Origin: JBBQER01 sp038320885
Lineage (GTDB): Bacteria; Actinomycetota; Acidimicrobiia; IMCC26256; PALSA-610
Direction of reading: 5' to 3'
DNA length: 64,000 bases
Assembly (NCBI GenBank): GCA_038320885.1
Contig: JBBQER010000003.1
Span: 1 to 64,000 of the forward strand
Shown: piece by piece, positions 1 to 8,467 of the stretch
How the letters are laid out: every line of letters begins with the position of its first letter
How positions within the stretch are numbered: the first letter of the stretch is position 1
The notes under the pieces: model-generated
What the model saw: only the letters and a program-made list of their open reading frames with translations
What the model was told of the DNA's origin: nothing
The model's database searches: none
Position numbers and translations under genes: made by a program

Positions 1-263
1 ATCTGCACGTTCGTGTACTGCGGGCAGTCGAAGCCTTGCATCGTCCAGCAGCCCGGCACTTCGACGGCCCGCCATCCGGCGGTCGCGCCCGCGAGGTCGT
101 CAGCCGTGACGTCTTCGGGGCGGGCGCGCATCGCGAACGACCAGTCGCCGTCGAGCACGACCGCGCCGTCGCGCGCGAGATACGTCGCCATCGACAGTCG
201 CCCGTATCCCGTTGTCTCGGGCCGCGTCCACGACCGCGCGCCAAACGCGTCGAGCGCCCTCAT
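1..263 (-). CDS. Beta-galactosidase, glycoside hydrolase family 2 (N-terminal fragment)
   Basis: The gene runs off the left edge; only the first 87 codons are present, starting at ATG 261-263. The translation opens with MRALDAFGARSWTRPE, then GYGRL, a LDGDW strand and the stretch VEVPGCWTMQGFDCPQYTN. That last motif is the typical sugar-binding (jelly-roll) N-terminus of GH2 beta-galactosidases. No signal peptide is visible, so a cytoplasmic enzyme is likely. It starts 6 bases after the stop of the upstream PLP enzyme on the same strand and is probably the third gene of that operon. The catalytic domain is outside the window, so substrate specificity is open. Confidence 0.8.
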   Translation of the reverse strand, partial: MRALDAFGARSWTRPETTGYGRLSMATYLARDGAVVLDGDWSFAMRARPEDVTADDLAGATAGWRAVEVPGCWTMQGFDCPQYTNVQ

Positions 264-269
264 CGAGTC

Positions 270-1676
270 CTATCCAACTGGTTCGCGGGGCAGGCCCTGG
301 TGCTTGTCGAGCATGTCCGCCATGACGGCGCGGATGAAATCGTCGGCTTCGCTGGTCATGCCGCCCTCGATGCCGCCGTAGACCGCCGCGCTCGCCGGCT
401 TCTCGTCCTTGTGCGCAATGGCGTAGGGCACGGCGTCGTCGAGGTCCTCGGCGAACGCCTCGACCACACCGGGCTGGGTCTGTGGACGCGTCACGGCCAT
501 GTGGATGCCGTTCGGGTACTGCTGGCCGTTGAAGCGCCAACCGCGGGTCCGCATGAAATCGTTCACGTGGTAGATGTCGAAGTCGTCGCTCGTGAAGCTG
601 AAGCAGAACGTCGGGTTCGAGCCGACGATGCGCAGCTCGGGGTGCGAGCGTACGGCGTCTTGCATCGCGAACGCGGTCTCGAAGATGCGCCGCGCGTATT
701 CGAGGTAACCGGTGCGGCCGATACTCACCATCGCGGCCCACGTCGCGGCCAGCAGACCGCCCGACCGCGAGCCCTCGATGCCGGGTGACGCGTACTTGCC
801 GCCCGACCAGTCGGTCATGAAGAAGTACTGGCTGTTGCGCAGCGCGATGTCGCGGAACGCGAGCACCGACGTTCCCTTGAACCCGTAGCCGTACTTGTGC
901 GTGTCGGCGGAGATCGACGTGACGCCGGGGACGCGGAAGTCGAACCGCGGAATGTCGTATCCCAGCTCCTGGCCGTAGGGGAGGATGAAGCCGCCGAGAC
1001 ATCCGTCGACATGCAGTCCGACGCCGCGCTCGAGCGCGAGGTCGGAGAGCGTCTCGATCGGGTCGACGGTGCCGTACCCGTAGTTGCACGCCGAACCCAT
1101 GATCGCGATCGTGTTCGCGTCGATCAGCTTGCCCATCTCGTCGACGTCGACCAGCGTCGTCTTGGGATCGATCGGCGCCCGCCGGAGCTCGACGCCGAGC
1201 AGGTGGCAGGCCTTGTCGAAAGCCGGGTGACCGGTTTCCGGCTTCACGAAGTTGGGCCGGTCGATACCCCGCGTCTGGGTCGCGTGCTCCCGATACGAGA
1301 GCACCGCGTGCAGGATGCTGCCGCTGCCGCCCGACGTGACGAGCCCAACCGGGTTTCCGCTCGCACCGACCGCGTCGGCGTGCAGGAGATCGAGCGTCAT
1401 GGCGATGATCTCGCCCTCGAACTTGGTCATGCTCGGGCAGATGTCGCGCTGGAGCGCGTTGACGTGCGCGAACAGCTCGAACGCGCGGCCCATGAAGTCG
1501 TAGTGCTCGTGGTCGCCGCAGTACATCGTGCCCGAGACCTTGCCGCTCTCCCAAAACTGGTCCTCGCTGTGGGCGAAGCCGGCGAGCTCGGCCAGAATCG
1601 ACTCGCGGCTGCGTCCCTCCGACGGCATGCCGCGGATCACGTCATGGGTCTCTGCGTAGGGATATGCGCTACTCAT
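270..1676 (-). CDS. PLP-dependent lyase/decarboxylase, sphingosine-1-phosphate lyase-like
   Basis: A 468-residue fold-type I PLP enzyme of the group II decarboxylase/sphingosine-1-phosphate lyase group. Visible marks are the cofactor-binding SGGSGS (about 115-120), the HVDGCLGG aspartate region (222-229) and the Schiff-base lysine in SADTHKYGYGFKG (Lys261), which is the form seen in S1P lyases. Members cleave phosphorylated long-chain amino alcohols or decarboxylate amino acids; the real substrate here is unknown. There is no membrane anchor, as in other bacterial homologues. It sits between an FGGY kinase and a GH2 enzyme on the same strand, suggesting catabolism of a glycosylated or phosphorylated compound. 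Confidence 0.8.
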   Translation of the reverse strand: MSSAYPYAETHDVIRGMPSEGRSRESILAELAGFAHSEDQFWESGKVSGTMYCGDHEHYDFMGRAFELFAHVNALQRDICPSMTKFEGEIIAMTLDLLHADAVGASGNPVGLVTSGGSGSILHAVLSYREHATQTRGIDRPNFVKPETGHPAFDKACHLLGVELRRAPIDPKTTLVDVDEMGKLIDANTIAIMGSACNYGYGTVDPIETLSDLALERGVGLHVDGCLGGFILPYGQELGYDIPRFDFRVPGVTSISADTHKYGYGFKGTSVLAFRDIALRNSQYFFMTDWSGGKYASPGIEGSRSGGLLAATWAAMVSIGRTGYLEYARRIFETAFAMQDAVRSHPELRIVGSNPTFCFSFTSDDFDIYHVNDFMRTRGWRFNGQQYPNGIHMAVTRPQTQPGVVEAFAEDLDDAVPYAIAHKDEKPASAAVYGGIEGGMTSEADDFIRAVMADMLDKHQGLPREPVG

Positions 1677-1772
1677 GCGGCGTCGCCCTCCGGTCCTCTA
1701 ACTCGCGATGTTCGGAATTCTGCGCCCGGACCTCCGGGCTGCGCCTGGCTGCTACTCATAGCCGGACCTTTG

Positions 1773-3308
1773 TCATGCGAGTGCCTCACTGATCGGGAGG
1801 AGCGCCGCGTAGGCGGCCTCGAATTGCACCTGACGGTATGCGTAACGCTCGTGGCGCGCGGGATCGGGCTCGAATCGCACGCCGGTCTTCTCGGCGGCGC
1901 GGTCGAGATCGTCGCGGGAGAGCACGCCGTGGCGCTCGAGTGCGAGCAGCCCCATTGCACGGGCGATGCCGACCTCGGGGGAATTGAGCGGCGCGACGGG
2001 CCGGCCCAACACGTCGGCCAGCACCTGGCACCACCGAGCCGAGCGCGCCGCGCCACCCACGAATGCGACGTCGGCGATCGCGTCGCCGGTGAAGGTCTCC
2101 ACGTGGGGCAGCAGCCAAGCGAGGTTGTGGGCGACGCCCTCTACCACGGCGCGCAGGAGCTCGGCCCGGCCGGTCTCGAGCGACATGTTCACGAAGCCGC
2201 CGCGCATGGTCCCGCTCGCGGTCGGTGCGAGCGATCCGCCGAGCCACGGGAGGAACAAGACGCCTCCCGCGCCCGCTTCGGTCGCGTCGAGCACGGCATC
2301 GAGCGACCCGAACGGGTCGGAAACCCGGTGGTCGGCGAGATCGTCCTGCGCGTAGAAGACGCGCTCGAGGATGTGCTCGAGCAGCTTGCCGCCGAGACCG
2401 TTCTCCGCGCACACGACGTAGCGGTCCACGTACGGGCCCGGCATAGACAGGATCTGGTGTTCGAGGTCGGTGCGGAAGTCGGCGACCGCGTCGACCAGCA
2501 CGCTCGTAGTTCCGATCGACAGTCCGGCCCGGCCGGTTGTGAACGCGCCCGTCGCGATCGCGACCGCGGCGGTGTCGTTGGTCGGTGCGTACACCACGAC
2601 GGAATCCGGAAGTCCGAGCTGCCCGGCAACCGCGGGCAGGAGCGGGCCGATCGTCGCGTCGACCGTGACGAGGGACGGGAGGCGGGTCGCATCGACGCCG
2701 GAGAGTCGCACCAACTCGTCGTCGTAGGAAGTCGCGCCGAGCGAGCGGTTGTCGCAGACCTGCACCATGAACGACGTGTGCTGCGACGCGGTGATACGAC
2801 CGGTGAGTCGTGCGCTCACGTAGTCCATCGCCTCGACGTACGCGGTTGTAGCCGCGTGCACCGCGGGCTCGTCGAGTTGCAAGTAGAGAATGTGGCCCAA
2901 CGAGAGGCCGCTGCCGATGGGCGGGATGCCGTGGTGCTCGAGGAACGTCATGAACGCGCTCTCGTCGCGGCTCATGATGTCGAAGGAGTGGTCGGTGCCC
3001 CGCTGGTCCTGCCACATGAGCATCGGCGCGACCGGCTCGGCGTTCGCGTCGATCGGCACGATCGACGAGTACTGGCTGCATACGGACATGGCGACCACGT
3101 CGGCGGCCGCGTCGGGATGCGCGGTCGTGACCTCCCGTACGGCGCTCGCCAGCTGGTCCCACATTGCCGCGGCGTCCTGCGTCGCGGTGTCGGGCCCCCG
3201 TACGATCGGCACCGCTCGTTGGGCGTTGCCGATGACCGTGGCGTCGTCGCGGACGAGCGCGACCTTCAGGTTGGTGGTCCCGACGTCCACTCCCAGCGCG
3301 CACGGCAT
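1773..3308 (-). CDS. FGGY-family carbohydrate kinase (xylulokinase-like)
   Basis: A 511-residue sugar kinase. The N-terminal phosphate-binding motif ALGVDVGTTNLKVAL starts at residue 4, and a second ATPase-fold half follows with the glycine-rich VVEGVAHNLAWLL and DVAFVGGAARS regions. FGGY kinases phosphorylate pentoses, polyols or related sugars with ATP in the cytoplasm. I chose the ATG at 3306-3308 because it directly precedes the phosphate-1 motif; the frame stays open upstream but that part has no family character and would run into the divergent thioesterase gene. It is the first gene of a minus-strand operon with the PLP lyase (96-base gap) and the GH2 enzyme. Confidence 0.85.
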   Translation of the reverse strand: MPCALGVDVGTTNLKVALVRDDATVIGNAQRAVPIVRGPDTATQDAAAMWDQLASAVREVTTAHPDAAADVVAMSVCSQYSSIVPIDANAEPVAPMLMWQDQRGTDHSFDIMSRDESAFMTFLEHHGIPPIGSGLSLGHILYLQLDEPAVHAATTAYVEAMDYVSARLTGRITASQHTSFMVQVCDNRSLGATSYDDELVRLSGVDATRLPSLVTVDATIGPLLPAVAGQLGLPDSVVVYAPTNDTAAVAIATGAFTTGRAGLSIGTTSVLVDAVADFRTDLEHQILSMPGPYVDRYVVCAENGLGGKLLEHILERVFYAQDDLADHRVSDPFGSLDAVLDATEAGAGGVLFLPWLGGSLAPTASGTMRGGFVNMSLETGRAELLRAVVEGVAHNLAWLLPHVETFTGDAIADVAFVGGAARSARWCQVLADVLGRPVAPLNSPEVGIARAMGLLALERHGVLSRDDLDRAAEKTGVRFEPDPARHERYAYRQVQFEAAYAALLPISEALA

Positions 3309-3344
3309 GAGGCGCATTCTCTCGGGCAGACTCCGCCCGTGCCA

Positions 3345-4133
3345 ATGTTGGACGACGACACCCGGCTCGAGGTGATCGGCCCCGGTCGCTTCCGGGGAGA
3401 GATCACCGACCGCTGGTCGGTGCGCGCGCCGAACGGTGGCTACGTCGCGAGCTATCTGACGCGGGCCCTGATGCACGAGTCGCCGACTCCCGATCCGCTC
3501 GCGTTGAACGTGCATTTCGTCGCGCCGGCCGCGCCCGGCGCCGCGACTCTCGAAGTCGAGGTCCTGCGTGCGGGCCGGTCGCATGCGACGTTGCAGGCGC
3601 GGCTGTTCCAGCGCGAGCTCGTCGCGGTCGCGACGGCGACATTCGGCCGGCGGCGCGACGGCGGGCGTGAGCTCATCAATACGACCATGCCCTCAGTTCC
3701 GCCCCCCGACGAGTGCATCGAGCGCCTCAAGCCCCTGGTTCCGGGCCTGACGATCGGTCTGCGCTTCGACGACCGGATCCCGGCCGGCCGGCATCCCGAG
3801 CTCGGCGGCGAAGGCGGAAACACCGCGACGGCAGGCGGGTGGAAGCGCCTGCTCGATCGCGAGCTCGACGACCTGGCCGTGCCGCTGTTCCTCGACGCGT
3901 GGCCGCCGTCGATCTGGGGCGCAACCGGAGCCCGCGCGGGGTTCGCGCCGACGATCGACTACACGGTGCACTGGCGCGTGACCCCGCACCTGCCGTGGCA
4001 TCTCGCCTGGTTCGCCACGTCGGATCTGCGCGGCGGATACCTCGTGGAGGACGGGGAGCTCTGGGCATCCGACGGCACCCTCGTCGCCCAGAGCCGCCAG
4101 CTCGCACGCTTCGTCGAGGAGCCCCCGGCCTGA
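3345..4133 (+). CDS. Acyl-CoA thioesterase-like protein (double hot-dog)
   Basis: A 262-residue protein with the double hot-dog layout of TesB-like thioesterases. The first repeat has SVRAPNGGYVASYLTRAL and LNVHFVAPA; the second has IDYTVHWRVTPHLPWHLAWF followed by DGTLVAQSRQLARF near the end. These enzymes hydrolyse acyl-CoA thioesters, but the substrate cannot be told. The ATG at 3345 is preferred; GTG 3339 is an in-frame alternative. The open frame reaches far upstream but that part is antisense to the kinase and lyase genes. It is divergent from the kinase, with only 36 bases for both promoters. Confidence 0.8.
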   Translation: MLDDDTRLEVIGPGRFRGEITDRWSVRAPNGGYVASYLTRALMHESPTPDPLALNVHFVAPAAPGAATLEVEVLRAGRSHATLQARLFQRELVAVATATFGRRRDGGRELINTTMPSVPPPDECIERLKPLVPGLTIGLRFDDRIPAGRHPELGGEGGNTATAGGWKRLLDRELDDLAVPLFLDAWPPSIWGATGARAGFAPTIDYTVHWRVTPHLPWHLAWFATSDLRGGYLVEDGELWASDGTLVAQSRQLARFVEEPPA

Positions 4134-4134
4134 C

Positions 4135-4177
4135 GATGCGTCTGTGACCCACACAAGATGTGGGCCCCAGACGCATC
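4135..4177. terminator. Bidirectional hairpin terminator
   Basis: A 19-bp inverted repeat (4135-4153 with 4159-4177, two mismatches, 5-base loop) fills the gap between two convergent genes, ending one base before the stop of the DUF1028 gene. The outer ten pairs are perfect. There is no T-tract, as is common for terminators in GC-rich actinobacteria. Confidence 0.75.
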
Positions 4178-4178
4178 A

Positions 4179-5084
4179 CTACTTGGGTGAGTTGGGGGCC
4201 TTTGTGATCTGCGCCATCTCGGGGGTGTCGGGCACGACGCCGGCCGCGACGAGGCGACGCACGAACTCGCGCCAGTCGGGACGTTCGGCGAGGAACGCGT
4301 CGAGCTCGGGCCGGCCCCGCGGGTCGCCGAACATCGTGAGCAGGCCGGCGTGCCAGAAGCTGATCTCGGTGTTCGTGGGCGCGATCGCGTACGCGCGCTC
4401 GATCGCGGGGATCACCTCGCCGAAGTTGCCCGACTCGGCGGCGTTCTGCGCATTCGAGACCTCGCGGTACGCCCGGCGGAGGTCGATCAAGCGGCGGAGC
4501 TCGCCGAGCGGGCGGTCGTGATCTTCCACATGGAGCCGCAGCACTGTGTCGGAGCCGATGTGCCCGTCGGGCGCGGTCGACGAGACGACGAGCGCGGCCG
4601 CCTGTTGCCCGCGGATGTCGCCGCCTTCGGCTTGCGCCGCGTCGAGTGCGCCCAGGAGCCGAGCGACGAAGTCGCCACCGGTACTGGTGAACGCCTCGGC
4701 CATCGCGTCGGGAACCGTCGGGTTCAGCATCATGTTCGCTTGCACCGTCCAACCGGGTCCGGTGCGATGGCCCGCGTGCGCGACACAGCCGGCGCCGGTG
4801 TGGGCGGCCGCGCGTCCGGCGCCGTCGACCATGCCGACCTGGCGCATCGCCTGTCCGGCATCGGCGGCGACGAGCGTGGCCAGCGCCGAGTCGGCGCTGT
4901 CGCGGGCGCGCATGCGTTCGAGGCCGAGCGGGCCGTACGAGAGCTCGGCGAACGACTGGGTCGCGACGGCACCGACGCCGGCCTCGACCCACGGGACGAC
5001 GGCGCCGACCGCGAAGTAATTCGATTGCACGGCGACGCCGAGCGCGCCCGAGTCCGGATCTCTCGCAACGATCGAATACGTCAT
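4179..5084 (-). CDS. DUF1028 family protein (Ntn-hydrolase-like)
   Basis: A 301-residue protein with the hallmark start MTYSIVARDPDSGALGVAVQS, followed by VGAVVPWVEAGVGAVATQS, which defines the DUF1028 family. Members have an Ntn-hydrolase-like fold; their reaction is not established. The C-terminal part (about 225-295) looks helical and TPR-like (RAYREVSNAQNAAESGNFGEVIPAIERAYAIAP). The ATG at 5082-5084 matches the family start; an upstream in-frame start at 5105 would add seven residues. It converges on the thioesterase gene and shares the terminator hairpin. Confidence 0.85.
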   Translation of the reverse strand: MTYSIVARDPDSGALGVAVQSNYFAVGAVVPWVEAGVGAVATQSFAELSYGPLGLERMRARDSADSALATLVAADAGQAMRQVGMVDGAGRAAAHTGAGCVAHAGHRTGPGWTVQANMMLNPTVPDAMAEAFTSTGGDFVARLLGALDAAQAEGGDIRGQQAAALVVSSTAPDGHIGSDTVLRLHVEDHDRPLGELRRLIDLRRAYREVSNAQNAAESGNFGEVIPAIERAYAIAPTNTEISFWHAGLLTMFGDPRGRPELDAFLAERPDWREFVRRLVAAGVVPDTPEMAQITKAPNSPK

Positions 5085-5142
5085 GGGCCCATCCTGTCGG
5101 ACCACCGACGCGGCGGAAAGGCCGGGCGGCTAGACAGGAGCC

Positions 5143-6009
5143 GTGAACATCGGCGTGGTCTTCCCGCAAACGGAGATCGGCTCCGATCGCGCCGCCGTTC
5201 GCGACTACGCGTTGCGCGTCGAGGCGCTCGGCTTCACGCACATCCTGGCCTACGACCACGTGCTCGGCGCCGACCCCGACATCCATACGCCGTGGCACGG
5301 TCCGTACAACGTCGACACGACATTCCACGAGCCGTTCGTGCTCTTCGGCCACCTCGCGGCGATCACGGAGATGGAGCTCGTGACGGGCATCATCATCCTG
5401 CCGCAGCGCCAGACCGCACTCGTCGCCAAGCAGGCCGCCGAGGTCGACCTCCTGACCAACGGGCGGTTCCGGCTCGGCGTCGGCCTCGGTTGGAACCAGG
5501 TCGAGTACGACGCGCTCGGCAAGGACTTCTCCGATCGCGGCCGCCGCAGCGTCGAGCAGGTCGAGTTGCTCCGCCGGTTGTGGACCGAACGCTCGGTGAC
5601 GTTCGACGGCACCTACGAACGCGTGACGGGCGCGGGCATCGCGCCGCTGCCGATCCAACGGCCGATCCCGGTCTGGTTCGGCGCCGCGTCGGAACCGGCG
5701 TTCCGGCGCGCGGGACGGATCGCCGACGGATGGTTCCCGATGATGCCGCCGGGTCCCGCGCTCGACGCGGCGCGCGCGGTCGTCGAGCAGGCGGCGACCG
5801 AGGCCGGCCGCGATCCCGTGGCGCTCGGCATGGAGGGGCGGGTCAGCTGGACCGACGCCGGCGTCGACAAGCTCGTCGATCACCTCGGCCGCTGGCGCGC
5901 GGCCGGCGCCAGTCACGTGTCGATCAACACGATGAACGCCAGCCTCGGATCGGTCGACGGCCACCTCGCCGCGCTCACCGCCGCGGCCGGCGCGCTCGGT
6001 CTCAGCTGA
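5143..6009 (+). CDS. Luciferase-like (LLM class) F420-dependent oxidoreductase
   Basis: A 288-residue TIM-barrel oxidoreductase of the bacterial luciferase-like superfamily. Seen are the N-terminal MNIGVVFPQTEIGSD, the LAYDHVLGAD segment, ELVTGIIILPQRQTALVAKQAAEVDLLTNGR (the strongest family signature) and the GVGLGWNQVEYDALGKDF turn. Actinobacterial members usually use coenzyme F420, although FMN use cannot be excluded from sequence. The GTG start at 5143 is supported by AGGAG at 5136-5140. The last eight bases overlap the convergent DUF2277 gene. Confidence 0.85.
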   Translation: MNIGVVFPQTEIGSDRAAVRDYALRVEALGFTHILAYDHVLGADPDIHTPWHGPYNVDTTFHEPFVLFGHLAAITEMELVTGIIILPQRQTALVAKQAAEVDLLTNGRFRLGVGLGWNQVEYDALGKDFSDRGRRSVEQVELLRRLWTERSVTFDGTYERVTGAGIAPLPIQRPIPVWFGAASEPAFRRAGRIADGWFPMMPPGPALDAARAVVEQAATEAGRDPVALGMEGRVSWTDAGVDKLVDHLGRWRAAGASHVSINTMNASLGSVDGHLAALTAAAGALGLS

Positions 6010-6283
6010 CGAGCGGTTCGAGCCCGAGGCGCTTGCGGACTTCAGGTCGGCGCAGCGGCGGCATCGACTTCGGCGGCTGCCGCCGGGGCGGGACCACGTC
6101 GGTGAGCAACCGCTCGGTGATGTCGGCGACCTCGAGCGCGGCGGCCTTCATCGCGTCGGCCACGTCGGCCTTCGGACGCGTCATTCCGGTGACCTTGCGG
6201 ATGAACTGCTCGGCGGCGGCTTCGATCTCCTGACGGGTGGCGGGAGGCTCGAGACCGCGGAGCTCGGTGATGTTTCGGCACAT
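6002..6283 (-). CDS. DUF2277 family protein
   Basis: A 93-residue protein beginning MCRNITELRGLEPPAT, which is the family signature of DUF2277, followed by a helical region (QEIEAAAEQFIRKVTGMTRPKADVADAMKAAALEV) and a basic proline-rich tail. No function is established for the family. It is divergent from dinB, so the region 6284-6325 with its LexA-like palindrome may serve both genes. Confidence 0.8.
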   Translation of the reverse strand: MCRNITELRGLEPPATRQEIEAAAEQFIRKVTGMTRPKADVADAMKAAALEVADITERLLTDVVPPRRQPPKSMPPLRRPEVRKRLGLEPLVS

Positions 6284-6318
6284 CTCTCGATCCTAGTTGC
6301 GCATACCGGCGCCAGAGG

Positions 6319-6332
6319 CGAACATGTGTTCG
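6319..6332. promoter_or_regulatory. LexA/SOS-box-like palindrome at the dinB start
   Basis: CGAACATGTGTTCG is an inverted repeat of CGAAC around a four-base centre. It fits the Gram-positive SOS box (CGAAC-N4-GTTCG; the centre ATGT fits the RNRY form). It overlaps the start codon region of dinB (candidate starts at 6324, 6326 and 6332) and lies between two divergent genes, so LexA binding there would block dinB transcription. Confidence 0.6.
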
Positions 6333-7522
6333 TGTCCGGTGACGCGACCATCCTGCACGCCGACCTCGACTCGTTCTACGCGTCGGTCGAGCAACGAGAC
6401 GATCCTCGCCTGCGCGGTCGTCCGGTGCTGGTCGGCGGGGGCGTCGTGCTCGCCGCGAGCTACGAAGCCAAAGCATTCGGTGTTCGCACCCCGATGGGCA
6501 TCAAGCAGGCGCGCAGCCTGTGCCCGAACGTGATCGAGGTCGCGCCGCGGTTCGACGCGTACACCGCGGCGAGCAAGGCGGTGTTCGACGTGTTCGAGCA
6601 CACGACGCCGCTCGTCGAGGGCATCTCGATCGACGAGGCGTTCCTCGACGTTGGCGGGCTGCGCCGCGTCTCCGGTACCCCTACCGAGATCGCGTCGCGA
6701 CTACGCGTCGAGGTGCTCGAGCGGGTGGGCTTGCCGATCACGGTCGGCGTCGCGCGCACGAAGTTCCTCGCGAAGGTGGCGAGCGGTGTGGCCAAGCCCG
6801 ACGGTCTGCTGCTGGTGCCGCCCGACCGCGAGCTCGCGTTCCTGCATCCGCTCGCCGTCGAGCGACTCTGGGGCGTCGGGCCCGTCACCGCCCAGAAGCT
6901 GCACAACCGGGGCATCAACACGGTCGGTGAGGTCGCGCGACTGCCCGAGGTCGCGCTGGTCTCGATGCTCGGGCTCGGACCGGGCCGTCACCTGCGCGCG
7001 CTCGCGCACAACCGCGATCCGCGCCCGGTGCAGGTGGGTCGCCGGCGCGGCTCGATTGGTTCACAACGCGCCCTCGGCCGGTCGCCCAAGTCGCCCGAGG
7101 CGCTCGATGCGGTGGCGGCGCAACTCGTCGACGGGGTCACGCGCCGGATGCGCGCCGCCTCGTGCGCGGGCCGCACCGTCGGGCTCCGATTGCGGTTCGA
7201 CGACTTCTCGCACATCACGCGATCGCACACCCTTGCGCGCACGACTTCGCACACGCCGACGATCCTGGCGACGGTGCGCGCGCTGCTCGACACGGCGATG
7301 CCGGTGATCGAACGCCGCGGGCTCACGCTGATCGGGGTGTCCGTCGGCAATCTCGACAATGGTGACGTCATGCAGCTCGCGCTGCCGTTCGACCGCCTCA
7401 GCGGCGAGGCGCTCGATGTCGCGCTCGACGGTGTCCGTGACCGGTTCGGATCGGCCTCCGTCACCCGGGCGGCGTCACTCGGCCAGGATCCGGGTTGGTC
7501 GGTCCCGATGCTCCCCGACTGA
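6326..7522 (+). CDS. dinB: DNA polymerase IV (Y-family translesion polymerase)
   Basis: A 398-residue Y-family polymerase. The first catalytic acid is in ILHADLDSFYASVEQRD (Asp13, with Asp15), and the second pair is in GISIDEAFLDVGG (Asp103-Glu104). The helix-hairpin-helix/thumb part has LWGVGPVTAQKLHNRGI, and the little-finger region follows. A sliding-clamp-binding-like peptide QLALPF lies at 350-355, where polymerase IV clamp motifs are expected, near the C-terminus. It extends primers past damaged bases. The exact start is uncertain: ATG 6324 is out of this frame, and GTG 6326 and GTG 6332 are possible. The overlapping SOS-box palindrome suggests LexA control. Confidence 0.9.
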   Translation: MFVSGDATILHADLDSFYASVEQRDDPRLRGRPVLVGGGVVLAASYEAKAFGVRTPMGIKQARSLCPNVIEVAPRFDAYTAASKAVFDVFEHTTPLVEGISIDEAFLDVGGLRRVSGTPTEIASRLRVEVLERVGLPITVGVARTKFLAKVASGVAKPDGLLLVPPDRELAFLHPLAVERLWGVGPVTAQKLHNRGINTVGEVARLPEVALVSMLGLGPGRHLRALAHNRDPRPVQVGRRRGSIGSQRALGRSPKSPEALDAVAAQLVDGVTRRMRAASCAGRTVGLRLRFDDFSHITRSHTLARTTSHTPTILATVRALLDTAMPVIERRGLTLIGVSVGNLDNGDVMQLALPFDRLSGEALDVALDGVRDRFGSASVTRAASLGQDPGWSVPMLPD

Positions 7523-7630
7523 ACATCGACCTCGTGGAGATGACGACCGATGAGTTTTCCCGATGAGTTTTCTACGGCCGCCCGGTCCAAGCTCTCGAAC
7601 CGCAAGAAAACCACTCTGAAGGAGCGGGCC

Positions 7631-8398
7631 ATGCCCCGACGTGACGTTGCCCCCATCGGTGCCCCCTGCTGGGTCGATCTGTACACCTCCGATCCGGAGC
7701 GCGCCCAGGCCTTCTACAACGAGTTGTTCGGCTGGACGTGCGAAGCCACCGGGCCAGAATTCGGCGGCTACTTCAACTTCTCGAAGGACGGCGTGCAGGT
7801 CGCCGGCGGCATGGCCCACGACGGCGAGACCGGAACGCCCGATCACTGGTCGGTGTATCTCGCTTCCGACAACGCAGCCGCGACCGTCGACGCGGCCGCG
7901 GCCCGGGGCCGCGCCGTGATCGTTCCGGCGATGGCGGTGATGGAGCTCGGCAGCATGGCGGTCGTGACCGATCCGGGTGGCGACGCGATCGGCATCTGGC
8001 AGCCCGGACTCCACAAGGGCTTCGGTGTCTTCGGCGAACCGGGCACACCGTCGTGGTTCGAGTTGCACACCCGCGCGTACGACGCCGCGCTGCAGTTCTA
8101 CCGCGACGTGTGCAAGTGGGACACGGCCACCGTGAGCGACGCGCCCGAGTTCCGTTACACGACGCTCAACGACGGCGACGTGCAGCTCGCCGGCATCATG
8201 GACGCGTCGGTGTTCCCCGACGGCGCTCCCACCGGTTGGTCGATCTACTTCGGCACCGACGACACCGACAAGTCGTTGGCCCGGATCGTCGACCTCGGCG
8301 GCAAGATCGTGCTGCCGGCCGAAGACACCCCTTACGGGCGTCTGGCGCAAGCGTCGGACCCCACCGGCTCACTGTTCAAGCTCGTACAAGGCATGTGA
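7631..8398 (+). CDS. VOC family protein with two glyoxalase-like domains
   Basis: A 255-residue protein with two vicinal-oxygen-chelate halves. The first has CWVDLYTSDPERAQAFYNELFGWTCE and ends in VTDPGGDAIGIWQP; the second has SWFELHTRAYDAALQFYRDVCKWDT and ends in ASDPTGSLFKLVQGM. The ATG at 7631 is chosen because AAGGAG lies seven bases upstream and the domain starts at once; the frame is open 27 codons further up without family character. Such two-domain VOC proteins often sit beside ECF sigma factor genes in actinobacteria, as here. The substrate is unknown. Confidence 0.85.
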   Translation: MPRRDVAPIGAPCWVDLYTSDPERAQAFYNELFGWTCEATGPEFGGYFNFSKDGVQVAGGMAHDGETGTPDHWSVYLASDNAAATVDAAAARGRAVIVPAMAVMELGSMAVVTDPGGDAIGIWQPGLHKGFGVFGEPGTPSWFELHTRAYDAALQFYRDVCKWDTATVSDAPEFRYTTLNDGDVQLAGIMDASVFPDGAPTGWSIYFGTDDTDKSLARIVDLGGKIVLPAEDTPYGRLAQASDPTGSLFKLVQGM

Positions 8399-8467
8399 TT
8401 GCTGCCGGACCGCACCGGGTACGCCTTCGGTACGGTGGTGGTTCCGAAGTGAGCCAAGGAGTTATGC

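Noticed and set aside
36..3344. Very long plus-strand open frames over 36-788 and upstream of the thioesterase from 897
   Set aside because: They are antisense to the PLP lyase and kinase, rich in Arg/His/Val as expected from reading GC-rich genes backwards, and have no family motifs.
3727..6233. Overlapping large frames on both strands across the thioesterase, DUF1028 and oxidoreductase genes
   Set aside because: The recognised proteins occupy the other frames with clear motifs; these long frames are low-complexity Arg-rich translations.
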